From Branchiostoma floridae (taxonomy: Eukaryota; Chordata; Leptocardii; Amphioxiformes; Branchiostomatidae), in NCBI RefSeq assembly GCF_000003815.2, contig NC_049986.1, forward strand, positions 10,053,292 through 10,117,291: DNA of 64,000 bases, written 5' to 3'. This document shows, piece after piece, positions 20,332-32,900 of this stretch; the first letter of the stretch is position 1, and the number at the start of each line of letters is the position of its first letter. A model generated the notes under the pieces. That model worked only from the letters and a program-made list of their open reading frames with translations, did not search any database and was not told where the DNA came from. The position numbers and the translations under genes are program-made.

Positions 20332-20345
20332 GTTGCCATAGAAAC
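20332..20345. promoter_or_regulatory. X-box-like palindrome in repeat DNA
   Basis: GTTGCCATAGAAAC resembles the RFX X-box consensus (GTNRCC-N0-3-RGYAAC). The copy at 27140-27153 is identical. It lies in repeat DNA with no gene nearby, so function is doubtful. Confidence 0.25.
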
Positions 20346-23300
20346 ATACCAGGCACTTTCAAGGTTAAAAAAATTAACACAAGTGACTTTCTTCAAGTGT
20401 GATTTCATTTGAATAAGTATTACAGTTACATGTATGATGCGTTATTTTAGGCAAACTTGCAGAAATCCATTGCCAATGCGTCATAGATATGGTGCATACA
20501 ATACATCATAGGTAAATTAAGAGTCGTTGCACGAGAAAACCAAGCAAAACCAGGCAGAGGCCGGAAGATTGGGGTCGGCCAAATCGACTCAAACTTTTAT
20601 GTGTGATAGGTATGTGGAACTATGAACAGCCATATAGTTTAAACTCTCCAGCTATTTTTCGTTATGGCGTTCTGGGACCCCCCACAGAGACCCTCTAAAA
20701 TCCAACAATTTATGACTGAAAATTACTGAAATTCCGATGGCAATCCTGAAAAATCTGATTAAGATACGAATATAACTTTTCCATTTCCAAATAGCATGAG
20801 TTCTAAAGTGTTACAGATTAAAAGATGAAGATGATGCATTAAAGTTAAAAGGGTGTTACCTGAACCATTGAAAGTAGAATTTTTAGAACCATTTTGTAAA
20901 TTTTAGTAATTTTTAAGGCGCAATAACATCTATGCGCAGTGGGTCTGGGGAATGGTTTTAATGTTGCTAGAGAGAGGAACATCTACTAATTCAAAAACAT
21001 AAATAATCTATTTGGCCATGCATAACGCAAGCTTTGAGAGGTCTTTATGGGGATTTTTCGGGTTTGGGCCTATAGTTAATCGGGTGTTTATATTACTCTA
21101 TGGGGGTAAGTCATGGCGAATGTTTGCGAAGTTGTTTGTGAACCATGCATTATTGTCAAAATATCATGATTGATTGGTAATATTAATTTGGGCTCCATAT
21201 GGGGGAATTAGGGATACTATAAAATGAATTATGCTGATTTTATACATTTTCACTGTTGCTTTCTAATGTTATTAAACCGGTATCTGTTCCTAAATTACTT
21301 TGTACATACCAGCTATGTCGTGCATAATGAGAAGGCTCTACACGGGAGTTACCAGTATTCCATAAATGTGATACCATTTAATAGAAAGGGCATAAGGAAG
21401 CGGATCTACTTCATATATATTGATAATCACAGAATAAGACCACAAGAAAGGTCAAGATTAACGCTTTTGAGGATGGATACGTGTATATTGTACATTTTCA
21501 TCAATTAGCCAGGGTATACCATACGGGTGCAGTATAGGTACTGCTATAGACAAACAAGATTACATTAATGGTTTGTTAGTATGCCTGACTATTCATTCAC
21601 CACTATAGGGTCATGCTGATTTGGGAACTGATGCGTGTATACGAATACAGAAATGGCCGGAAAAAGTTGCCTTTAATAATGTCAATACTAAGGCTATTAA
21701 ATGATGACTTGTACATTGTACTTTATTTATCGATTGCGGCATATCATAGGGCACAGTTTAGGTGACAAAGTGCTGTACACCAATGGCTATTCATTCATTA
21801 CCATAAGGACGAACCAAAAATCCTTCACTCCTGTTCCAGATGTACATGTTGTTTTACGTTTATATCAGATATGGTCACTATTAATGTCCATATACAGTGT
21901 CACTTACAACTTTTGTGCATATGCATGTAAACTTAACTTTTAAGGGAAGCAAATCCAGTTTTATGTACCCTTTATGCACGATACCAATTATGCATCCACC
22001 TCCTTGGATGGATTAGGTAGTGCCGTGGACTTGAAGGTATCATTGTATGTATATACTGGGCAGATCTTGCATCTTCGTGTGGCTACTGAGAGTAACTTTA
22101 ATTAATGGTCAACGGAGATACTCAGGACATATGGCCACAGGACGTATGCGCACTTTTGGCATAGACCAATTCAAAATTGTTTAGTTTGGGATTTATTTTT
22201 CCTCTCTTCGGAAATCCAGGCGAAAATTTCAGAATCTGGACTCTTGTGCCTTGGTATACTAAAAGAATAACCTCGAATTTCATCTCGGAGTGTTGAGAGC
22301 CCATGTTCACAAGACATGTCCACAATATTGTTTGAACTGTCATGAGTATCCAGTAAGTCTTTTTATGCCGCATTTCACATTGGTGCAAATTCATTTCCCC
22401 TGTCATTTCTTTCTACTTATGTTTTTCAGTCATATTATGTTAATACTACATTTTTTATTTATATCGTAAAATGATATTATGTATTGGTTATTCCTAAGTT
22501 GCTATCATTTGTATTGATTTGTATTGCGTTAAGGTTAATTTTCTCTTTCAATACTACTTTTTATTCTATTTGATATGTATGTACATGTATGTCTGGGGTT
22601 ACCACCCAGGCATATTGAAGACCGCCAATATAATGGCGATATGTACCCCCTGGTAAAATAAATAAAAAACAAACAAACAAACAAACATGTTCGCGTCTTT
22701 GGCATACATCACCTTGAATGATTTGATTTTGTGGTTTGGGGCTATTTTCAGACTACAAATGTAAATTTGCCAGCTTCTATGCCTTATATATCTAAATAGC
22801 ATGAAAATCAACCATGTTAGTTTACTGGGGCTCCCATCCCCCCTGGCTACTATTGAAACCCTGTGTCCTGAAATTTTGTATGTGTATGTCTATGACATAT
22901 GCCCACATGATGTAATTTGTTCAACACTATTGGCATGCACTTCTTCAAATGATTCATTCTTGGATTTTTTGTTTTGTATCGCACCAAAATTATATTTTGT
23001 TCTCCCTACCCATAATGGGTATCAAAAGTCTCCAAATTTGGCATCTCAACCTTATTAAAGCATGTGACACCCATGTGTTGGCCATTCGAGTCACGTAACT
23101 TCTAGTGTAACTATCTGTTGTCAACAAAATGTGGCTAGTTGATGAAAATCACACATATTCAAAAGGTGATAACAAGAAAATGTTTGATTCTCTGCGATTA
23201 AAAAAAGGAAAATTAACAATGTTATTAGAAGGTCCTGTGCCCACATTGACAACCGTTTAACAGAGCAATGCTTTCTGGAAGTCTTGTGTGAGCAGTCCAT

Positions 23301-24777
23301 ATAAAGTGACATGGCATAACTTTGGAGCAAAAACGTACTTTTCTGAAAATTACGAGCATTAAAGGCAATTGGCAAATAACTCATAATCAGTTAGTATGAA
23401 TCGCTGTACAATAATGTTTGGTTAGAAATAACCATTTTTAGAATATTACTAACAGCGAGCAGATTATTATTGGACTGAGCATAGCACTTTGGACAAATGC
23501 TTGTAGCCTCTTACAGCTTAAACTTACATTGCTGATATTTTGTGAAAAACTTCTCTGATACTTATCGGATCATATGGACCCCATTGAAAATCGAAAGATC
23601 TTGAGATATTTTCCAAAAGTCTTGAGATTTTGTGGTAAATCTTGAGATGTGTTGAGTCAATCTTGAGATTTCTCATGAGAATTTTGAGATCATTTGATAA
23701 GTCTCAACTTGAAGATTCTTGAAATACTCTCAATGCAAAGTGAACATTTTTTTCCAGACGGTCAGACAGTGTAGAGGGTACAGAAAAAGTTCCAAAGGCA
23801 TGACTCATTGTCATAGGGACAAAAGGTCTTGGGCGGTACCTTATACATGCACATTGTCGCAAGGATCAGGAAGGTTACACGTCGGACGTGCCCAATGACA
23901 CATGTATGTCAGACTAAGCCGCTTTACACATCTCCGATATAATAAGAAAGAAAAACATCACAAAATAAAATCTACTTCAATCGTCCTGTCCGTGAGCTTT
24001 GACTTGATTACAAAACCGTTCCAAGGACAAACTTTGTGAGTTTTCAGCAGGGTTTTGACACCAGCAAAAGAGCATGAAAAGGTCTCAATGGCCATAAATC
24101 ATAAGTTATTTAGACCCAGACTGACATGTCACTGAGTCAATGTAGCTTAAAATCGGCTTGATTTGGCCTTGTGGTGTTTTTACCTCTTTGTGATCGTCAG
24201 TAACCATTTTTTAACCGAATGATCGCTACTTCTAAATATTTTTTCACATTCCAATGACCTTCAATACACACAGTGTAACTTCTCAAGGTGCCAGTTCCCT
24301 TCCCCTTTCACAGTTATACAAATTAAAGTTTCCTCCTCCAGAGTGTTTGGCCAACAGGCAAGCAAAGAACAGACCGTTAGCCTTCACCAGGCCTTCCTAA
24401 GGGGACATGCATGGATCTTAGAATTCGGCAAAAGGGGCATATTTGGCCAGGAGAGTCAGTCCACGAGAAGGGGAACATTTCCCCTCCAGGCTGATCAAAC
24501 CCTTCGGTGACCAGACTCCCCTAGCAATTGCAAATTCATCTTATAGACAGCGTACTTAGTCTGGTAGAGACCAACAGAACGTCTGGCTTACCTTGCTTGA
24601 TTGCCCGTAGTGAATTGTAACACGTTTGTTGGCTGCTTGAGTCAAAACTGGTCTGCAACAGGAGTAAATAATTTAATGTACAGATATCTGTGCTGTAGAC
24701 AGAGTATAGACAGGGTGTGACCCAACTTGCGCAGTCACGCTAGCTACGACAAACGATAGCCTACGGCGAATTACCTT

Positions 24778-26262
24778 AAGATGGGGTCACACCTACGTAT
24801 ATTTTCAAGTGCGCATGATTTCCGCATGAAATTTTGTCAATACGCGGCCGAACGCCCAACATTTGGAAATTTTTGGAATAAATTCAATTGTACGTCGAGC
24901 CCATCTGGCGTTTGCATTACGACTTCAGCGTTTCCATTTCGCACGAGGTGCGTATGGATGCATATAAAATGCGCAACAGAATTTCCGTGCTGCGAATGAG
25001 GTACGTATGTTGGGCGTTTTCCGGACGCACACAACGTCTACCAACCGCATGCCTGACGCACCAAACGCTTTTCCGGTGTGTCAGTGGAACAGTTTCTGTT
25101 ACATATACTTTTGTTTGCGAGCATTGCCAATCGAGCATTTTTGTTAGAGGAACACATTGTACTACGTATTTTTTTGTTTACACGCAGTGCAAGTAGACCA
25201 TTTGGCAGAGGAGAGGTTTTTATATTCATTTGCGAAGCAGTGAAACTGTACTTTTACAGTAACGTGGGTCATCATTCACCTTTAAAAATTATATGAACTG
25301 TTAAGATTGTGTTTGTTTTCACTTTGTCCTTAATGATTCCTTATATCATCTTAGTATTCTAACTACTGTAAAAATCATACTCATACACACCACAAAACGT
25401 ATTCAAGATGTTTATCAAACACGTAAATTAAACAAATCTGAAACCTTACGCCCTCTTTCAAAGTTGTAATATGTCTCTATTTTGCACCTTGATATCATGT
25501 GGTTCTACACACAAAAATAGTATTATCAGCAAATAAAGTCATATATCTGTTACACAAAATGACCCGAGTGTTACACAAATTGACCCAGTGCTTCAGCAGG
25601 TTCCTCTGCATCTTCTTTTCCCTGGAGGCTCTGTTGGGACCAGTCACATTGATGGTGTCCTGCAAGTTGTGACCATCTCTCCATGCCCCCGGTACAAATT
25701 CGTCGGTCCTGGCCTGAATCTACCATCTTGAGATGATCTGTTTTGTCTGGACTCAGATGCACCTTCGTATTTATTCCAAATCTGGAGTGTGCGTCGATCA
25801 CGGTATCACTACGCGTAGTATACGCAACCCGATCGCAGAACGAACTGTACTAATTCGTGATCTATGAGTGCATTCGTTATACGGTCGTTCATGGTGCGTT
25901 TTGTCTGCGCTGTAAGCACGCTATGTACTCGCAATACCACGATATCCGCGTATTACTGCGTATAAAGCACAAACATATATACCGCACTCAACAATCGTGG
26001 GACCACTGTATTGCGTATTCATGACGTTTAGGCAACCAAACTGCGTACGAAGGATAGTTTTGTGCATGTCCAAAACTATCCGGCGTGCTGGGCGTATATT
26101 TTCGTTTGCCTGCGTACTTGAAACTATCTAAAAACGATTCAGATGCGTTTGAGGTGCGTCTTGTGCGTGCGGCCGCGTATGGAAGAAATTATTTTTAATT
26201 AGCCAAAATGTCAAAACGGAACTCATGCGGCTTGAAAATATACGCAGGTGGGACTCCACCTT
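24778..26262. mobile_element. terminal-inverted-repeat element, 1.5 kb, non-autonomous
   Basis: The left end starts AAGATGGGGTCACACCTACG and the right end finishes GTGGGACTCCACCTT; the terminal 32 bp are inverted copies with few mismatches. Subterminal regions share TACGCGGCCG words in inverted orientation. The equivalent place in duplication copy 1 (about 19490) lacks the element, so it inserted after the duplication. No transposase is visible. A more GC-rich internal patch (25571-25801) has an open frame on the minus strand that I do not recognise; it may be captured sequence. A target duplication is not clear. Confidence 0.8.
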
Positions 26263-26304
26263 GTTTTATGGCCAACCAGTGATATTGTCCTTGCGCGTCA
26301 CGTA

Positions 26305-26595
26305 CACGCACAAACACATACGCGCGCACACACACACGCACACACACACACACACACATATACATACGCACACATATACACATACACACACACACACACA
26401 CATACGCACACACATACACACACCAGACACACACACACATACGCACGCACACATACACACACACACACACATACGCACACGTAAACACACACAAGACGCA
26501 CACACACATACGCACACATACACACACACACACACACATACACAAACACACACACACATACACAAACACATACACAAACACACACATATATATAT
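26305..26595. repeat. CA/TG microsatellite (copy 2)
   Basis: Counterpart of 19540-19815, richer in CGCA and GCACAC interruptions. Open frames here are repeat artefacts. Confidence 0.95.
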
Positions 26596-27330
26596 ATCCC
26601 AACAGCGCAATACCCAACTGCGCAAAAATCTCTTGGGACCGAAATTTCTTGCAACACTTGACGTAAGGCTCAGGTATTTCAAAAAAATTTTCACCCAAAA
26701 CACTTCACTGCTTACTTAAGTACCCTTTTCAGCCATGGTAATATCTAACGTCATGTTGCACTAGATTATTAGAAGTGTGAACTCGAATTTGTACCCTTGA
26801 TACCCCTTTTGTACATTGATATGATACTGACCTTAACCTTTTTTTCTATTTATAAATATTGTGAACTGATTCTTAATCTCACATATGAAATATGAATAGA
26901 TTAGATGTGATCATAGTGTTTGCACTAAAGATGGAAAAGAAGTCACATTGTAGATCCGGTGCGTACGCGTATTGCATCAAATGTACATCAAATCTGAGTT
27001 TTTCCCCTAAAATCTGTTCCATTCATTATGCTGTAAAATGCAACAAGTTTTGCATAAATTAATCGATTCAACTCACTTTTAAAAACTGTATAATGCCCTA
27101 AGCCAATCGTTGCTATGGAGGTATATTGTCCTGACAGCGGTTGCCATAGAAACATACCAGGCACTTTCAAGGTTAAAAAAATCAACACAAGTGACTTTCT
27201 TCAGGTGTGATTTTATTTGAATGAGTATTACAAAGTTACATGTATGATGCGTTATTTTAGGCAAACTTGCAGAAATCCATTGCCAATGCGTCATAGATAT
27301 GGTGCATACAATACATCATAGGTGAATTAA

Positions 27331-28065
27331 ATCATATTAGATTGGAGTTTTATTGAAAATTAATCAAAATTACTCTTGCTGTGAAATACGACTGCTTCAT
27401 GAACTAACGACTTTAACATACTTAATTAAAGTAACTGTATAATGCTATTTCCCATTGCTATGTACATATCTTTTCCTTAGCAACGGTTGCCATGGAAACA
27501 TGCTAGGCACTTTTACAGATTAAAAAATGAAACTCTCCTGCTGCATACTTGTAACTTTCACTGTATGTTTTATGATTTTGCCTTTATTTAAGTATTTTAA
27601 CGCCAATGGAACAGAACCATAGAAATAGACATCATTGGTAAAAATTGGCCAAATCGTCACTTTTTTACAAACCACAGTAGTCTTGTCGACATTTTTTGCA
27701 GTGTGCTATGATAAGATTATCAATTGCATAATTTTACCAAGTAACAACCTAAGAGCAAAAGCCAAAAATGTACATTTTAAAAAAAGTGGATAAAAGGGTG
27801 ATAAAATGGATTTCGGAAGATGTACTGTAAAAAGGACTGTCGAAATTCTATAGAAATGGGTTTAGTTACTGCAGTACCCGCTTTTGTGTCATTTGGCATA
27901 CAAATCAAGGCATTTCCAGGCAGAAATGCAGACAGTGGCTCAACTTTGGTAATCGTTGCCATGCAAAAAAAGTTGCCTAGCAACAGTTGCCATGTAAAAG
28001 CAGGTCTCTACTGGCTCCACCCCTAGAATTGTTTCTATTGTAACAGTTGTACCGAACACGTCTGC
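27331..28065. other. noncoding spacer with X-box-like motif
   Basis: No gene is seen. It holds GTTGCCATGGAAAC at 27486-27499, a full match to the RFX X-box consensus, and related AGCAACAGTTGCCAT words near 27970. These words also occur in the repeats upstream. Confidence 0.4.
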
Positions 28066-28070
28066 CAAGT

Positions 28071-29774
28071 CACCCCCGTTAAACTCCAGCTCCGGCCCAC
28101 ACGGTCCAGCTCTTGCCCGCACTGTCCAGCTCCGGCCCGCACTGATTCCAGCTCCGGCCCGCACGTCCCAGCTCCGGCCCACACGTCCCAGCTCCGGCCC
28201 GCACGTCCCAGCTCCGGCCCGCACGGTCCAGCTCCGACCCGCACGGTCCCTTTTTCACAAAAGAAATGGCCAAAAAAAGTTTAAAAGTTGTCCATTTTAA
28301 GAAAATTCCGGGACGACTTGCAAAACTTTTTAGCGCATTCTTTGGCTAACATGTTCGCCCATCCTCTGACCGAATATGACGGCCCAAGACCCGCTGGTTT
28401 TTGAGATTACCCATACCTCCCGTCGCGATACTATAAGTCAGGCGCGCCTATGCGTAGAACGCCATGGCCAATGAAAGTTTCCGCTTTACACACAGAAGGA
28501 AAGCACAATCTTTAATAAATGCAGATAACATGGATAACATGACTGTCCATTTTCAAACGGTGGTCCATTACCCGGTTCATGTCCGCACATACGACTGTGT
28601 CATGTGGAATGTGGGGAGGGGGTGGAATACAAAGACCAGCACCAGTACAGGAGACATTTGAAAACAAGACATTTATCACCTCACTTCCTTTTCAATACAT
28701 TCTGAGTAATATTAGTCACCCTCTTTATTTTGTAAAATTACATGCTGTTTTCCTAGATCCTGTATTTTTTCTGTTTGAAACATTGCAACACATCATGTTC
28801 TGATTCAACATGTCAAAACATTAATGATTTTGCTTACAACTGCAGTAGCAATGTGCATCGAAAATACATGTACGTCCGTGCGAACACTTTCATTCATTTG
28901 CTGTATATACATGATAGGCTTCATTACATGAGAAGCATTTATCTAGTCCCATATTATTTCCATATGTTTAACAACAATCTGTTGAACAGCAATTGGCATA
29001 ACCAAAACTAAAAACCTTCTGTTACACAACTTTCTTGAGGATACACAAACTTTTGGGCATGACCAATACATCCCATTTGCTCACCATAAAAGTACAACTA
29101 TTTCCATTGTATACATGTATATCAGACATGTTAATTTGCAAGCATCTATAGATATAAGGTGACTATGTAACTACATACAAGTAGATAGTCTCTATCATGG
29201 GCAATTTGTTAACCATGTATAAGTAAGTAGTCTCTATCATAGGCATTTTGTTAGCCATTTAGAAGTCAGTCAGGGGCACGATGGGTGTCGCAAGAGGAAC
29301 CGGGTCATGGACCACCGTTTGAAGTTGTGAAAATGGACAGTCATGTTATCCATGTTATCTGTATTTATTAAAGATCGTGTGTTCCTTCTGTGCGTAAAGC
29401 GGAAACTTTCATTGGCCATGGCGTTCTACGCGCAGGCGCGCCTGATAAGTTATGGTATCGCGACGGGAGGTATGGGGTAATCTCAAAAACCAGCGGGTCT
29501 TGGGCCGTCATATTCGGTCAGAGGATGGGCAAACATGTTAGCCAACGAATGCGCTAAAAAGTTTTGCAAGTCGTCCCGGAATTTTCTTAAAATGGGCAAC
29601 TTTTAAACTTTTTTGGCCAATTTCTTAAGTGAAAAAGGGACTGTGCGGGCTGGAGCTGGACCGTGCGGGCCGGAGCTGGGACGTGTGGGCCGGAACTGGG
29701 ACGTGCGGGCCGGAGCTGGACCGTGTGGGCAAGAGCTGGACCGTGCGGGCCGGAGCTGGAGTTTAACGGGGGTG
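28071..29774. mobile_element. foldback element with GC-rich minisatellite arms
   Basis: 1.7 kb. The ends are CACCCCCGTTAAACTCC and its inverse. Inverted arms of roughly 480-500 bp (28071-28580 and 29297-29774) surround an AT-rich loop. Each arm begins with a 20-bp minisatellite (CCGGAGCTGG-ACGTGCGGG type), about eight units on the left (28085-28254) and six on the right (29640-29764). It is flanked by CAAGT on both sides (28066-28070 and 29775-29779), a 5-bp target duplication. No transposase is seen. The long frames in the arms are minisatellite products. Confidence 0.88.
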
Positions 29775-29928
29775 CAAGTTTCATGCTTTTATCATAATTC
29801 GAACAATTTTTGCACCAATCGACTGGACTATCAGTCACCTTTTTGAATACAGGAATTGTGACAGGCGTGTATTGTGAGCAAATATCACAATTTGTTTTAG
29901 AACACAAATTGCGTAGACATATGCATCC

Positions 29929-32900
29929 CTAGCGTTTAGTAATGCAAATGTTCACTCCAGGTGGAACCAAGGTTATTCCCAGGCTGCCATCGGTCGAAGG
30001 TGCAGCGGCGCCCTCTGGCAACTTGAAGGTGAAGTGCTTCAAGAGGGAAGAAAAGAGTAGAAAGAGCTCCATCTTAGCCAGCTGCTCACCGATGCAGACA
30101 CGGCGGCCTGTAGAATAGGATAATGAGACAAAATGAAATTTAAAAAAGACAAAACGTTTTTGATGACACCAATTACTGGTTTATAACATAGTGGCTCTAA
30201 AACATACATCTAGTGGTTTTGTTCGGGTATCAAAACTCACCAGCAGAAAAAGGGAGGAAGGATTCCTGCCTGGTAACCACCTTGCCGTCAGAGTCCAGGA
30301 ACCTACGGGGGTCAAACTTCTCTGGGTCTGGCCAGAATTCCGGGTCCATGTTAGCTGACCACAGGTTGGGAAGAACCTTTAAAGTGAATTGAGCGTAAAC
30401 ATATTTAGTTATCACTTCCGGTGTCTGAGTCGTAATGGTACGACTGTGGAAACATTATTTTGCACTTTATGCATAAAAAGTTGATTTGTTTATGATTAAT
30501 TGATAGAAACACAAAACATCCTCACATCTTCATCATATATATCTACGACCCATAAACACCCCCTCATATCCAAGTGTGCGTGTATGATAGTGATGCATTA
30601 TGGTGTAGGGCAAAGTTGAGCGATCCACAACGAAGATCTATCAACGATTTTCAAATCTCTCACCTGCGTTCCTGCTGGGATATCATAGCCTCGGAAAGTC
30701 GTGTCCTCGTTCGTGGCGTGAGGAAGATTAAGGGGAAGGATGGCCCTGATTCGCTGGATCTCCATGATAGTAGCCTCGGTATACGGGAGCTGGGACCTGT
30801 GGGCCAGGGTGGGCACGTCATGGTCTGCTCCCAGGACACTGTCCAGCTCAGCTTGAACCTGTTACAGATTTTTTTCTCATATTAATCAACATGTTTCATT
30901 TCAGTGTCTACATATTTAATTCCACGGGAGTTCGTTGAATTGTGCCAAAAGTGAAATCCCCTGACTTGTTATCAGTTGTTGTCTCGACAACTGGCTTCAT
31001 TTGCATAACAATGTCCCGACGTATTTTACTGATGTCTCAGAGGCCTTCACGTTTATGACACAATACCCACCATTCCTGTCGCGGTACATGCGCATTCGCA
31101 ACATTGGTGAACGAGCTCATTCCCTCTTGTAACAATTTGTGTAACATTAGATCTGGTTTCGTTGAAAGGTTCATCATTCAAGTATGTATACAGTTACTAT
31201 CAATTTTTTTCCAACAGTGACTTTTTTAAAGGTAGAGTACGTACCTCTAAATGAGGGTTGGAAGATCCCCAAGTTCTACGTACCCCTTCTCTGCAAAGAG
31301 GCGGGGGGTGGGGCTGGGATTGGGATTGGGGGCAGATGATTGAAACTAGGCCATTCTCAGACCAAGATGTGCTGTCTGACATCGAACATTTGGAGGTACG
31401 TACTCTACATTAAAACAGTCACTGTTGGAAGAAAATTGATAGTAACTAGATCTGGTTTGAAATGATAATGTCACTGAACCGAATGCAGCTCTCTATATAC
31501 GGGAACAGGACATGCGTACACATCGAGGAACTGTTAACTAGACCAAAAACGATCACTAGCACGTGCGCACTCAGCACTGTGACGTACCTTGTGCTGCTCC
31601 TCTGGACACAGAACCATGTAGAGAAGACCCCATCGCAAGGAGTTGGCCGTGGTCTCGACTCCAGCAAGAAACAGGCCTTGAACTATCCACACAATGTTCT
31701 CTTCTGTAAAGCAGTCGGTATGCTCTTGGGTCTGTAGCTCGTTGAGGAGTAGGTCGATGAAGTCTCGTGGATTCTTGTTGTCCAAGGTCTCGCGATGCTT
31801 GGTAATTTCTTGTCGAATGAATGTGTGGACCTCGTTAAGGTATTCGAAAAGAATTCTGTTTGTTGAATTTACTGTGAGAAAGCAATTCGATATGATATCG
31901 TGCAGTTAATAACTGTTCAAATTAAAAAAAGTCAGTGCTGTATATAGTTCGTATCTCTGAGTTTTGAACACTCTTGTTCTTGTTCAGTTACTGGATAACA
32001 CCCCTAGTTTGTGTTGGGGCAAACCATCCAGGAGAGTATCTGAACCATTCAAAAATGAACAAAATCGATCTTTTGTAACGTGATATTGCTTGATCCGAAC
32101 AAACATTTGCTTTTAATTAAGTACTCAAAGTGAAAGAAATTCATGAACAGAACATCATTACACAAATACTATCCTACCTCCCGGTATGAATCGCAGAAAG
32201 GGAAACACAGTCATTAGCTGACTGGATTTCAGTTGGGCGTGTAGCTTGTTTACAATCTTGGTCAGTTCCACAAACTTCACATCATCGTAGTCGTAGCGTT
32301 TCCCGAACACCATGGAGCAGATGATGTTGGCGACTGACACAGTCAGGTTGTCGGCGATGTCGCGTGCCTGTGCGTCCCCTTGTTCTGACATCTATCAAAG
32401 TACAAACTACATGGGTCAGATTATCAATCCTCTGATAAATCCGCTGGTATCTATGTAAAACCCAGACCCAGTGTAGCCTGCGTTCTATCGTCTCACTTAG
32501 TTAGATCATTCCCAGCCAATCACGTCGCTGCCTGTGGTCAAAAGGCAACGTGATTGGCTGGTGACCTTCCCCAAAAACAACAAAAGGGACAGACTCTGAC
32601 TCGCCAACGGCTGTGATTAATCCTGGCCATAATTTTGAAACTATTAATATTATATAGAAAAATTGTAAATTGTATTTATTTATTTATTTGTACAGTTGTT
32701 AACCAACAGCCAGGGTTGCCCAACTAGCCATGGGCTATTGCCAAGGACTTACCCCGAGAGGAAAAGTACATGTTACATATTATATAAATCATTAACATTA
32801 GTTTAGAAACAATAATGGTTACAAATTTACATCATATATTACATGTATACTATCTGTGTGTACATGCTAAAAGTCACATATCATGAGGTAGTACAGGTTC

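Larger units (their letters stand above)
15464..20520 (+). repeat. tandem segmental duplication, copy 1
   Basis: From CCGGAAGATTGGGGTCGGCC to ATCATAGGTAAATTAA this segment is repeated in the same orientation at 20561-27330, with a few percent divergence and several indels. It contains a right inverted-repeat arm (about 17812-19015), an AAAC microsatellite and a CA microsatellite. Open frames such as 16119-16403 (94 codons) and 17726-17983 (85 codons) recur in copy 2, but they match no known family and show no start or splice context. Confidence 0.9.
20561..27330 (+). repeat. tandem segmental duplication, copy 2
   Basis: Second copy of 15464-20520, separated from the first by only 40 bp. It is longer because of a segment at about 24440-24670 that copy 1 lacks and the terminal-inverted-repeat element at 24778-26262. 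The frame at 21224-21508 differs from its counterpart by one residue near the C-terminus. Confidence 0.9.

Noticed and set aside
28035-28273. Frames with Cys-Gly-Pro-Glu-Leu repeats on the minus strand (also 29613-29846)
   Set aside because: Products of the 20-bp GC-rich minisatellite in the arms of the foldback element.
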